From: JAGNLA01 sp964472265
Lineage (GTDB): Bacteria > Caldisericota > Caldisericia > JAAYUI01
DNA: 22,419 bases
Reading direction: 5' to 3'
Assembly: GCA_964472265.1 (NCBI GenBank)
Contig: CAYYJO010000034.1
Coordinates: 1 to 22,419, forward strand
Below are positions 9,001-16,700 of the stretch, piece after piece. The translations under genes were made by a program, and so were the position numbers. Under the pieces are notes generated by a model. The model saw only the letters and a program-made list of their open reading frames with translations. It was not told where the DNA came from and made no database searches. Numbering within the stretch: position 1 is the first letter of the stretch; every line of letters starts with the position of its first letter.

Positions 9001-10571
9001 GAAATCACATCATGGTCAAGGCATATCCAGCCGACTCAAGAGATCTCAAGCTCAAGGAAGGCGCACTCATCTCGTACTCGACCGACAGAACCTACACCAC
9101 TCAGATTGCCGGTAACCACGCAGAAGCATGGGTAACAGGAAGGCTCCAGAACTCAGAAACCGATCCAAAGGCTGTTGAAACCTCAATCTATTGCACTCCA
9201 GATGGTACCGGATCAGATGTCTCCTCACTGCTCTACTTCAGACCAATCAACTGGCAGATCAGGGTCAACCAGACCGATCCAGAAAAGTCACTCTATACAA
9301 CATTCTTCGCACTCACCAGACTCTGCAAGTTCGATGTCTGCAAGGGTCTTGCAATCAAAGCCGAACCGCTCAACAAGGTTCTCAAACTCGGTCAGCCAGA
9401 CACAGTCATTGTAACAGTAACCGAAACCGGTTCAGGCTATCCGTACTCAGGCGTAAAGGTTGTCCTAAGGGCTGAAGATGGCTCGTTCGAAATGGAAGCA
9501 ACCACAAACGACCAGGGTCAGGCAACATTCTCAGGCGTGAAACCGTCCTCACTTGCCAAGATCTTCATCAAGGCAACCAAGGAAGGCAAGACTGACGGAA
9601 ACTCGGTGCTCTATGTTGAAGAAGACAGAACACCGCCATCACTTGATGTCAACCCGTTCCCGACACTTACAAACAAGTCATCGGTAACAATTGACGGAAC
9701 AGTGACAAAGGGTTCAAAAGTCAAAGTCGGAAACGTTGACGCAAACGTTGACGCAAACGGCGCCTGGAAGGCAAACATCAACCTCAACCCAGGTGAAAAC
9801 GTCATCAACATCGTCGCCTACGGACCAAACGGTGTTCCAAGAACAATCACAATCCGCATCGTCCTGGACAAGGAAGCACCGGTCATCCTTCTTCCAACAC
9901 AGGCAGAAGTCGACTCCTATGGCATCAGCGACACCAACACAACAGCAGTCTTCCGTGGCAGAGTAACGCCAGGCTCAAAGATCACAGCAGCAGACATCAA
10001 GGCAGTACAGAACGGTTCACCGCTTCCAGTTGCAAACGTCAAGATTGTCAACGATGTTTGGGTAGCAGAAATCAGCAACATCCAGCTGGGCGTAGACCTT
10101 TCACTCGACGTCTCCGCTGTTGACGAAGCAGGCAACCCAGGAAACGCCACAGGCGTCTACAAGATTGCAAAGATCACAAAGCTCTATCTGACAATCGGAA
10201 ACGCAATCCCGGTACTTGGCAACAAGGGTCAGACCGCCCTGCTTGAGCCGGCATTCATTGATACCCGCAACAACGTCATGGTTCCAATCGCAGACATCGC
10301 AACTTACCTTGACATGAACGCAACACCAACAGCAAACTCAGTGACAGTGATTGTCGGAACTGAAACAGCAACAGCAACCGTTGGCTCCAACTCAGTGGTT
10401 ATCGGATCAACAACAATCACCCTTCCGACGCCGCCAGTTGTCAAAAACGGCAGAATCTTTGTCCCAATCCAGCTTGTCAAGGAACTCCTCGACAAGAACA
10501 CAAAGATGACCTCAACAATTGAGTACGATGTAAACGCAAAGACCATCCTCATCACGATGGTTGTACGCTAA
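1..10571 (+). CDS. Giant secreted surface protein, paralogue A (5' end missing)
   Basis: The frame is open from base 3, the first complete codon, to a TAA at 10569-10571, giving 3522 visible residues. Alignment with the downstream paralogue matches FPWQKPG here to VPWEKPG there. This suggests only about 40 residues, a signal peptide and a few more, lie upstream of the window, so the internal GTG at 102 is not the start. The N-terminal half is rich in Tyr, Trp, Asn, Asp and Gly and has calcium-type loops at 879, 1155 and 2094. Two extra beta-sandwich-like domains follow (about 2196-3150 and 3600-4380). The conserved middle carries DCSx5CDxC (5313-5345), a vicinal Cys pair (6639-6644) and an EF-hand-like loop (6987-7022). 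The C-terminus has Ig-like domains and a copper-amine-oxidase-N-like domain. No enzyme active site is recognisable. Its closest visible relative is the next gene. A structural S-layer, sheath or adhesion role is inferred, not shown. Confidence 0.9.
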   Translation, partial: FDFTTTFPNYPTCDYTSGVAFPWQKPGQELWGRVQYYMPDARKAIGSNTNGSYFLAVTDASDSTWKVVPYLWAEVWLTVKAQGGESTLLDKRYIVMDNIGQVWIDPDGRFNDCRYWDPANPKSLNYRNNQIYSGDGTAQWNDCRTNPMCMLDPSGENNTQGPYIFAESYNPMTGGSPTIGYPAPAYQKRVYYWWFNEEQNIDRVWRLGWANQDDYLRKGGIAVDGKTVSTGLVGGPNNTTPGAYYPGKPVLWNSQATDTNIRKWTPNDENILAYDWDCGVSLIPFGAGERYVDINNNNAYDYGEWIFLDNDTSGTFNFNDSRLISYTIQWGGKAYNFRKSTNVGANDEDVQWLAANPTIVARNFPANTRHAAIPGLSLYDQVYIDSDNNSIITPNDIRLTNINYRFKGFGLTTGGMYFGDAIIMLELMETTCSWTYNVSVESDMWLAMEKNTMQYPDVMPSRTAASFKTVNGDINQMSQLVNKATAMDPDGKTFVVPTTTFHDLRAEYREYLGMQIFLDNGVDNNLAIGGTCYQLSLSDDHVNFLAGEQYLGSQDVETALDIGYTLTDFPTYFLYFDAKYDMRPGMIPNPLPATVMYGCGDPIYADYNKTPYFPNQPLQPDPTVTTTPYNPGIVNAGDMRMLDVTISSGNGQGGAENVVTYKAGSIVAVGDLDYNRVISSLPKGMTFYDEPKGCEAPNQAYDIGELIYFDPARAGGSRAIRMIASTTGAGGTGGIETFEMGARWSNWNYPFTGTSGSNWRQVKAGFLSYNYPDQSWGSYLPMQYAGPGELDYSGNYWGYGLNDAYFDQQGGYLHGTGPNIPYNWPYPPGMGSTAGGILYYNGLDQNGVPATSAFWNSYVFNFDFMTDWPPWYWGYMKQCGMAAVLVQPQGSTCSGYTMVYSLDVYSWYSYYGWTLEDYNYMGGIPRIIISRANNYNYDGNPAGDYARTTYISFYDGMNYGDLFDYYNGWVNIQTTVSGNTWTVTIPGFGYDIEATLGGATSAGAAGLYAGSWMCYYDGYSSHSYWDNLDIYYVESVPAPGDRRRLLAPGHNVGANGYVFKKNGASNEMVTASTNASSQNQFGYYYPCGSKLAAGELYDVKSKVGMITMGKNGDPRFMDIEVLPGKLTVNVDIDGVPADPKANYQLKVEQTSDIKVSVDPAPKPGEKYIVKFNDLYQSGVPATPAFVGYTETREENSFSDMEPGEIEIPKETFATTGMLYYTWSDSQPAGGFNCPQLALPFDFTLYNRVIPTGTHVQVSTHGYIRFDPGWENQQNPYPWGYWMQGAYPYTISPYGHYAYLHMGYSPLSGQPVNSNLGAYVSFPTAGSMKIRWAVRSYYTDAYYGAGFGTSLTATANFSVTIYSDNSIRFSYGSCGDGAYLDWYPVCVGLKGAGSGWSTSDTEYFNASMHQSTGNAFNWIDDIVLTRTEFPPDPGRPAGGSTDQDYLIGSNPVTKVGPKIGGAWSKTYEITPENPVQHIQYTPYRGSCQEDGTRDPIRIEVFLEKGGVSYPVPLDSDLSGERFEIAQTAYVKRFDNNIYDPFWVDRPWTKKQFDERYKGDKTPRPVVPASGIPTFTCGLDDQYDCYGVFSLYVAPEDLKLEIGQGSRACISTGDQRYPNVVLKVLDMDNPNDINDPANMLISTAGLQPGVRGKLIANVNAHGAGIAYLATTIAPAAGQSQGDSLTDRCIVQVNMDGSYTFWRWYEPIAAGINAATGALDATDWVYSRRDYDQATQGYSDLQGYGNAVTMPFTDSDGFALSRFGSSSIIEDYDCSFGKGICDVCHLGEGFPNLGDVSYGDRMGRFNNTALDYETDYFGQYSNPRPFGYLSTFGVPTLISNWTDDSDGGEIRLCVQPKNAETPLTVRVYLAGTIFDYNSALATTSLDTSNPTIHPPYFVYDDAPGIDYCGTFTIPVTANSDLNFSEFRLVDHGLQFSKADYTSGTSALAPMDRPAPQLRHWYNPVIYNYTKDVRCYPGGQSSVHRLKGLARGGGFNSYPAIDYEKYNKLGTEFYPLTDYGMFFTLTTNTDGSRSQMWDRWTFDIYDGLSQDTTNSWRIIKAIELTGPFMMPMRYYRGNSSSNQGGQGGSAEQRLRSEYSFNGISNVPIQYDTSGYLRIDKRNAAYYENYESDWTNVVDPGFYNDLHSTIGVTLPSNGRLVEGRDLVYENQNPYIMSGWYQGYNYFVFNIDEIIPIQPGLITLTVIMGDGTKKIFQDCCASPPTDGFVSHALGIKLENQDIEDRGGIIVDSGSVTLNAVVTEEEKADVDPTKAPGYNEWDNKECNDALVYAWQDRGLYDPDQKTWFGAGDGYCSGAPKNSDVYAKATQYMPEDDKNKNGVVSFYEAETEIIGSYDLATGTWDGAFVDARTFARNNGKYNLKINTDGKKDPATGQQFGLSTGFDFGGFSPVGAPLPAGMRDHVIGWEETLPVWVTAYKYGDDSNDRSFRPLYDSLTGAIGSMSHEVYLAGTRKFDVVPKPDLQFTYGPEPLTAGFTPELQNVDTPLTFTVLDAQGKPVDLTHGIMDGFGQDYVQDQHIWNQLFVDPHPDDKRYYGPKAALPQYYWVRTDLQNFDGTVWSNGMQFSNPDAAFTPITFDADREHGKYKFYGFCANDAGEFPVYVYTPDRRHCAITTVKVKQPHVEYKMRNYDSTESFWDRGTTDGSDPDFVMTACDERMYEITVKATDALGQLIKGTAKEVSVCSGSGSDTTRFTVYITRPRNFDWAQATNLFNSATFPGTVAYQRGMNMASWREIYWISDVGNRFFPFYGVDVNNDGKIDPLLNRTQEIGRFTFMHAWSSYWGYSYDTWYGGYTGTYYYASWSGYNTTNYMFDDGSYAVDQSWDIPPNNHQGYGVGCIYNSPHAGGYVFWDLNVDKKLTFQDSLSFNQNGETSFFYYADDESEIGGLVGNNTYSNMIDFGDVVGGSAWYGPYDPTTLYGRYWHYKYPWTGKWYGTNDGGYRLDWDAIPDNNATLSGPTFKCYDAETGDEMKKDLLVPEYYDLTYGVRNHIMVKAYPADSRDLKLKEGALISYSTDRTYTTQIAGNHAEAWVTGRLQNSETDPKAVETSIYCTPDGTGSDVSSLLYFRPINWQIRVNQTDPEKSLYTTFFALTRLCKFDVCKGLAIKAEPLNKVLKLGQPDTVIVTVTETGSGYPYSGVKVVLRAEDGSFEMEATTNDQGQATFSGVKPSSLAKIFIKATKEGKTDGNSVLYVEEDRTPPSLDVNPFPTLTNKSSVTIDGTVTKGSKVKVGNVDANVDANGAWKANINLNPGENVINIVAYGPNGVPRTITIRIVLDKEAPVILLPTQAEVDSYGISDTNTTAVFRGRVTPGSKITAADIKAVQNGSPLPVANVKIVNDVWVAEISNIQLGVDLSLDVSAVDEAGNPGNATGVYKIAKITKLYLTIGNAIPVLGNKGQTALLEPAFIDTRNNVMVPIADIATYLDMNATPTANSVTVIVGTETATATVGSNSVVIGSTTITLPTPPVVKNGRIFVPIQLVKELLDKNTKMTSTIEYDVNAKTILITMVVR
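879..2135 (+). repeat. Degenerate calcium-type loop module, copies in paralogue A
   Basis: Asp/Asn-rich loops of a recurring type occur at 879-923 (DINNNNAYDYGEWIF), 1155-1205 (DSDNNSIITPNDIRLTN) and 2094-2135 (NQAYDIGELIYFDP). Related GDMRML and VGDLDYNRV segments lie between them. The spacing of D/N residues followed by an acidic G-E is typical of calcium-binding loops. Copies of the same module occur in paralogue B. The repeat is visible in protein sequence, not as a clean DNA repeat. Confidence 0.6.
2196..3150 (+). other. Extra beta-sandwich-like domain 1 in paralogue A
   Basis: Residues about 732-1050 of the visible protein have no counterpart in paralogue B. There, the flanking segments (RAIRMIAS here, SLRLSEIE there, then the MGKNG/VGNNG block) are joined directly. 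The segment is very aromatic. Its closing pattern, an alternating hydrophobic strand TWTVTIPGF followed by a late YWDNLDIYYVES strand, resembles the end of LamG or concanavalin-like jelly-roll domains. Such domains often bind glycans or ligands, but no specific family can be assigned by eye. Confidence 0.5.
3600..4380 (+). other. Extra beta-sandwich-like domain 2 in paralogue A
   Basis: Residues about 1200-1460 are also absent from paralogue B, which passes directly to the shared TPYRGSC block. The segment reads LPFDFTLYNRVIPTGT, then VSTHGYIRFDPG, later FSVTIYSDNSIRFSYGSC, then VCVGLKGAGSG. This order matches a beta-sandwich seen in many bacterial extracellular proteins, with the pattern 'LPF-F-Y--V-VSTNGY--F ... 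V-LY-NG-I-F-YG ... -IG-'. The role of that domain is not well defined. The boundaries are approximate. Confidence 0.55.
9342..10179 (+). other. Ig-like domain string near the C-terminus of paralogue A
   Basis: Three consecutive beta-rich domains are seen. The first, from about KAEPLNKVLKLGQ, has the Big_1/invasin-like pattern with VTVTETGSGYPYSGVKVVL and a NDQGQATFSGV motif. The second starts at DRTPPSLDV and carries the TNKSSVTIDGTVTKGSKVKV ... NPGENVINIVA pattern of Ig-like stalk domains, as in glucodextranase-B-like modules. The third starts at DKEAPVILL. Paralogue B has the same three-domain arrangement. Such strings usually act as stalks that hold functional regions away from the cell surface. 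Confidence 0.75.
10180..10568 (+). other. Copper-amine-oxidase-N-like C-terminal domain, paralogue A
   Basis: The last ~129 residues begin LYLTIGNAIPVLGNKG and later read NGRIFVPIQLVKELLD, then IEYDVNAKTILITM. This is the beta-rich pattern of the copper amine oxidase N-terminal-like family (PF07833 type): IG-----VNG---L---P----GR--VPI--I---LG--V-WD---KT--I. The family is mostly found as an accessory domain at the ends of secreted proteins and is not evidence for oxidase activity. A cell-envelope anchoring role is an inference from its terminal position in both paralogues. Confidence 0.75.
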
Positions 10572-10592
10572 TTAAGCAAATTTGATGTGATT

Positions 10593-10625
10593 CTTGAGGA
10601 GAGGGGTTTATCCTCTCTCCTCAAG
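10593..10625 (+). terminator. Strong hairpin after paralogue A, no T-tract
   Basis: A 14-bp stem with one G-U pair (CTTGAGGAGAGGGG and CCTCTCTCCTCAAG) encloses a TTTAT loop, 21 bp after the stop codon. The following bases (CGAGAAACTTAAAAC) are not a T-run. It is therefore not a textbook intrinsic terminator on either strand. It may be a partial terminator, or a 3' stem that protects the transcript while allowing some readthrough into the next gene. Confidence 0.6.
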
Positions 10626-10640
10626 CGAGAAACTTAAAAC

Positions 10641-10676
10641 TGATTGATTGTTCGTAAAAAAAGTTGATTGATTGTT
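10641..10676 (+). repeat. Spaced 12-bp direct repeat in the intergenic region
   Basis: TGATTGATTGTT occurs at 10641-10652 and again at 10665-10676, with starts 24 bp apart and an A-rich stretch (TAAAAAAAG) between. Sites spaced by about two helical turns on the same face can be bound cooperatively by a regulator. No known operator is recognised, so the role is open. Confidence 0.55.
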
Positions 10677-10692
10677 GAAATGCGCAGTCGTG

Positions 10693-10729
10693 TTTGCAAC
10701 TTGCAGTTGCGAACCTTCAATAAGGTTTG
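10693..10729 (+). promoter_or_regulatory. Two overlapping alternative hairpins in the leader of paralogue B
   Basis: Hairpin 1 pairs TTTGCAAC (10693-10700) with GTTGCGAA (10706-10713), with one G-U pair and a 5-base loop. Hairpin 2 pairs CGAACCTT (10710-10717) with AAGGTTTG (10722-10729), with one G-U pair and a CAAT loop. They share 10710-10713, so their full stems cannot both form. The ribosome binding site lies 16 bases downstream and is not itself paired. No known riboswitch class is recognised. Confidence 0.4.
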
Positions 10730-10745
10730 TGACCAAGCCTAATGC

Positions 10746-10752
10746 GAAGGAG
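10746..10752 (+). promoter_or_regulatory. Strong ribosome binding site that fixes the start of paralogue B
   Basis: GAAGGAG lies 6 bases before ATG 10759 and is a near-perfect Shine-Dalgarno match. It selects this ATG, which begins a textbook signal peptide, over an in-frame TTG at 10672. That TTG would add 29 residues lacking any secretion character. Confidence 0.9.
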
Positions 10753-10758
10753 ACAGTA

Positions 10759-13700
10759 ATGAAGAAGATTTTAACAATGCTTGTAACAGCAGTCATGTTG
10801 CTGGCAGCTTTTGGAACCTGGATGCCGTTTTCAGGTACAGCCGAAGCAGCAAGCACAAACAGCCCGGTTACCATGATAGCCAACAGGTGGAACCTTTGCG
10901 GATATGACCGCTATGGGTGCCAATTCCGTGAAGGTAAGCTGGTTCCTTGGGAAAAGCCAGGAATCAGGTGGTGGGGTAGACAAGGTTTCTCGATGCCGTG
11001 GGCACTCTGGGCAACCAATGACAGGCCGGATGCTCAGCCAATTCCACCGGCAACCCCCCGCTACTCACACATCGTCCCAACTGACAATGCAGAATCAAGC
11101 CCGCAAACTCTACCATACGGTTTGTGGACTGAAGTCTGGCTGACAGTAGTACCGGATAATGGCAAGTCAACGTATCTTGATCACTGGTATGTTGTCTGCG
11201 ACATGTACGGTCAGGTTTGGTTCGATCCAGACGGATCGTTCAATGACTGCCGCTACTACGGATATGCAGACCCATACGATGTAAACTACAGACAGGACTC
11301 AAGCTCAACAACCGACAACTGCACCGACAACCCAAGGGCACTGGTCGACCCGATCATCTCCAACAACACACAGGGACCATACATCTTCGACCCAGACTAC
11401 AACTCATTCACAAACCCAGGCACAGTCGGATGGCTTTATCACAGTGAAAACTATAAGATCAACAATGTTGCAGCACCGGAATATGTAAACAGAATCTACT
11501 TCTGGGATGCAGCAAATCCAAAAGAAAAGCGTCTCTGGAAGCTCGGCTGGGCTGACATGAACGACTTCCTGGCCCTCAATGCTCGTGGACCAGCAGGAGC
11601 CCTCTCGTCAGGTCTCGTCTATGACGTTACCTCAAAGCCGGCAGATGACAAACTTTGCAACTATAAAGATTACAGCGACTGGGATCTTAATCTCTCTCTT
11701 CGCGACTTCACAAGAACGATGAGCCCTCTTGGCAACAACAATGCCATCAACGGTTCAGTCCTCCACGCAGAGAACATAAGCTATGCTGCTAACTTCCCAG
11801 ACTCAGTAGCTTCTCCAATCCCGGCACACACAAACCTTACCTATGATTTTGGCGAATTCATTTACGAAAAAGCCGGACTAAGCCCGGTTTATGCAGCCAT
11901 GGGACCATATGCAAGCAACAGAATTTCACATGTTGACGATGGCGACGTAAGAAGAACACCAATCACCATTACACGCAATGTAACCATGAACAGAACGTAT
12001 CCAGCTGGCTCAACAGTCCTTGATATAGGCAATGACGGTGTTTACCAGCCTGGCGACGACTATGACGTTGGCTGCTCGCTTTGGGCATTCTCAAATGGCT
12101 CATTCCCTCCAGGTACAGCATATCCTGAAAGGTATCACGACCAAGTCATATCGGGCGTTCAGAACAACAGATATGATGCAGGCGAATTCATTTACAGAGA
12201 AGTAAGTGGCACAGCCTACACTGTCAATGGATACACATGGAGCAATGGGGTAAAGGTTCCTGGCGACATCCGTCTGACAAACGTCAACGGCTGGCAGGAC
12301 AACGTAAACGACCATGACCCATCAATCACAGTCCTAAAGTATGACACTGACGGCAAACGTCGCGCCGGTATGATCGACGGCGACCTTCTCCTCATGGCTG
12401 AAGTCACATATGGTGGATGCATCTCACCAGAATATGACGTGGCCGTGGAAACTGACGCATGGATCGGTTGGAGAGATGCCGGTAAGTGGATGCCTGTCGA
12501 CCCAGCATATACGGCAGCTGGCATCAGGTCACACTTCGACACCACAATCCAGCACATGAACCGTGTACAGAAGGATGCTGTCCTTGCCGAAAAGACAAAC
12601 GAATTCTTCGTCCCGGCAACAGTCTTCCAGAATGTCCACTATAGCGAAAGACAGTTCATGGGTTGGTCAATCTGGCTCGACGACGGCATTGACAACAACG
12701 CTGCAGTAAACAATGAGTATCCAAGCGCAGTCAAAGCCCTCGATCTCTCACACAACCTCGAAGGTTACGAGACCATGGAACAGACAGTCGGCGCATACAC
12801 ACTGTCCAAGTGGGATCTCGACTACAACCGCGGCGACGCCAACGACTACATCGGAGCACTTGTTGCATTCTCAGACTCATCAAAGATTGTTGGACCTCCG
12901 TACGGATATTATGACACAAACGGCAACGGCTTTGGCTCTGGCGAAAAGATTTATCGTGACATGGACTATGTCACCGGTTCAGCCTTCGGCACGGTCACTG
13001 TCGGCGACAAGCGTTGCAGCAATGTAACCTGCTATCGCAACAACATAATGGTGCAGTACTATGCCGGCTCAACAGTTGCCCAGGGCGACCTTGACATCGG
13101 CATCAGAATTGACTGGTTCCCGGCAAACGTCATGTTCTACGACGTACCACGCCCAGCATCAGGCATTCCAAGAAACAACCAGTACGACCCAGGCGAAGAC
13201 ATTTACTACAACCCGGCAGCCCAGACATTCATCAACTACAACTCACTGCGCCTTTCAGAGATCGAGATTCAGGGAACCACCTATCACGCAGGAACATTTG
13301 TTAAGATGGGTAGAGTCCTCTTCGTCGACAACAAGGTCAACATGATCTCGGTTGGCAACAACGGCAACAACTACTACATGGACGGCGAAGTCATCCCAGG
13401 CCAGATCCAGCTTGACGTCAAGATTGACCAGGATCTTATGGTCGAACAGACCTCGCATCTCCAAATCACCTGCAACCCGGCACCGAGAAAACCGACCGAC
13501 AAGATTTACGTCATCATCGAAAACCTCCCGCGTTCCTCATACAACAACATCGCCGAAGCATACAGGGTTATCGACGTTAACCATCCGGTCATCAACATCG
13601 AGCTTACTCCATACAGAGGCTCATGCGATCTCACCGGTTTCGTACAAGACAGAAAGGTCTACATCCACGCCTTCAAGGAAGAATCAGATGTCGCCAACTA

Positions 13701-16700
13701 TAAAGGCCAGCTGCTTCTCCCGCAGGACGGCGCATACGTTGACCCGTTCTGGCTCAGAATTTACCGCGATCCAGAAAAGCGTGCATATGCCAACTACGCT
13801 CGTTACGTGTTCGATCCAGTCAACGATGCAAGATACAAACTCTATGAACCGCTCATTGGCTTCCTCTCGAACTCATACGACTGCTATGCAAGGTTTGAAA
13901 AGACCGTTCAGCCAGAAAACCTTGTCATCACAGCCAACAGAAAGTGCTTGACGCTCCTTGAACAGAGATTACCGAACCTTGTCTTGAACCTCTATGACTG
14001 GGATAACCCGAACGATGTAAACGATCCAGGTAATATCCCGTTTGCAACACAGTCAATTCCGGATAAGCCACACCGCGTCAACTACAACGCCAGAGGCGCC
14101 GGCGTCAAGTTCCTCTTCACAGCCACAAACGCCGATTTCACACGCAAATACATCGTCCAGGTCAACGACGACGACACGTGTATCGCATGGGAATGGGTCG
14201 ACCTCGAACCACTCAACATGCTTTCACCACTCGACTCGCTCTACTACAGGGACTACAACTACAACGGCGCAAACGACACAGCACCTGTACCATACATCCC
14301 AGACCCAAGATACGCATCCAACAGGTTCCCGCCAGATGCAGAACCGGAATCAGAGGCAGAGCGCTGCTCCGTCATCGATAACGACTGCTCGGGCAACCAG
14401 GCAACATGCGACATCTGCGGTGAAGAGCAGGGCTTCATTCCAATCGGAACCGTCACCCTCAACGACCTTTTCTCCAACTCATACTTCAGCTTCAACATCA
14501 TGACCTACGGTGTACCGACAATGGTTACCGACTACGGATTCCTTTCAACAACCGATCCGGGCGGACAGATCCTTTGCGCAATCCTTCCACGCAACACATC
14601 ATCAAAGCTGTTCATCAGGGTCACCGCTGAACAGACAATCTACAACTACAACTCAATTGATGGTCAGCTGTGGCCACCAAACGGCCCATCGTTCCTTAAC
14701 GACTACACCGGTGGCGTTGACTACTGCGGTATCATCGGATTCGACGTATCACCACCAGACCCGGACGTCAACTTCTCAGAAGTCGTCATGGTCGACCACG
14801 CTCTCCAGTATTCACGCGCCAACTACACCGCCGGCTCATCATCCGACGCATACCACACCGATCCACTCCACAAGATTGCAAGACCGGCAGCACAGATACA
14901 GACACCATACAACCCGGTTCTCTACGATTTGAACAAGGAACTCCGCGTCTATCCAGGCGGCCAGACTCACACCGGCAGACTTCAGGGACAGCGTTCAACC
15001 AGGAAATCAGGCTTCAACGCCTACCCGGCCATCAACGCAAAGCAGTTCTACAAACTCGGTACAGAGTTCTTCCCGCTTACCGACTACGGTCTCTTCTTCG
15101 TCCTTAAGAACATCAGGGGCGAGCACCTCACATTCTCTGATGTCTGGAGCGGAACAAGGAATGACCTGATCCTCAAGAAAGTAACCATCGAAGGCCCGTT
15201 CGTAAGGCCAAGGTTCATGGATCAGAATCAGACCACTTACCTGTCCAACAACCAGTACAATGGCTACCAGTATGTGCCAATCCAATACGACATCTCAGGC
15301 AGACTCGTAATCGATTCGGCCAACTCCAACATGTTCACAGGCACCTCAACGGCATTCAACAGCGGTAACTTCGCGGTAACAACCTCACCGTACATGACCA
15401 TTGCAAACCCGGTCAAGTCACAGGTTATCTACCCAACCGACACACAGAATCCGCAGATCCCGGTCAACAACTACCTGAGACTGCTCGACAGGTCACTCGA
15501 CTACACAACCTCACACTGGGCAAACATCGGCGCAAAACCAGCCGGTGCAAATGATCTCTTCTCAATAGACGAAATCATCCCGGTCAACTACGGCAACATC
15601 AAGATCACAGTCGAAACGCTTGACGGCAAGAGGAAGATCTATCAGGATTGCTGCAACACTCCTCCAACCGAAGGCTTCAACGTCTGGGGTCTCGACATCC
15701 AGAACGCACCGTCAGAACTCACAGTTGATCAGGACAACACAGTTGAAATCAAGCTTGCAGAGTACGAATCAATGCAGGTTCAGCAGGAGTGCAATGACGC
15801 ACTCGTCTTCTGCTGGCAAGACCGTGGCGTAAGAGGACCAGGCTACCAGGATGCACTTCTCAATGGCGCAGAGCCACCGAGAATTGGTGCAGGCGACGGC
15901 TGGATCACGAACCCACCGAGAAACAGCAACTACCAGGATCAGATGTGGCAGTACACAACTGGTGATGACCTCAATGGCGACGGCTTCATCAAGTTCGCTG
16001 ACTTTGAAACCGAAATCCTCGGTACATATGACATGGCAACAAACACTTGGAAGACCGGTATCATCGATGCAAGGACATTCCAGCGCAATGATGGCATCTA
16101 CAAGTTTGAGCTATCAAAAGAGAGAGGTTGCAGAATCGATGAAGTCGGATTCGACTTCGGTGGCGGCAGCCAGATCGGTGGAAGATTCAGAGTGCCAGAT
16201 CACGTAATCGCAGAGGAAGAAGAGCTTCCACTGTGGATCACAGCATACAAGTACGGCGATGACGATAACGACAGATCATTCAGACCATACTACGAACTTC
16301 CGCCATCATCGATGTTTGGTACCCCAGGATTCAGCCACGAAGTTTACCTTGCGGCACAGAAGTCAGTAAAAATCGTCGGTGTTGAAGACCTCGTTCTCAA
16401 GACAACACCAGAAGTTCTCACAGCCGGCGTACAGTCAGAACTCGTCAACGGAACACCATTCACAATTGAAGCTTACAAGAGTGACGGGCTTGAACCGTTC
16501 GACTTTGTAAACTCAGGCGTGAAAGACATGTTCGGCCAGTACAAGATTGACAACCCGAAGTACATCTGGAACAACATGTTCAAAGACCCACACCCAGACG
16601 ACACCTACTACTACGGCAGGGACGCAGTCCTTCCAAGGTACTACTGGCTCAGAACTGACCTTCACAACAACGACGGCACAAACAAGAACAATAACTACTT

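Noticed and set aside
9732..9755. Perfect tandem 12-bp repeat AACGTTGACGCA in paralogue A.
   Set aside because: The paralogue has the same length at this place without the repeat. It is therefore not a recent duplication and probably reflects chance plus codon bias.
10180..10568. Copper amine oxidase activity suggested by the C-terminal domain.
   Set aside because: Only the N-terminal accessory-type domain is present. No catalytic domain, topaquinone site or copper-binding histidines are seen.
10672..10674. In-frame TTG as the start of paralogue B.
   Set aside because: It would put 29 non-hydrophobic residues before an excellent signal peptide and bypass the strong GAAGGAG site that serves ATG 10759.
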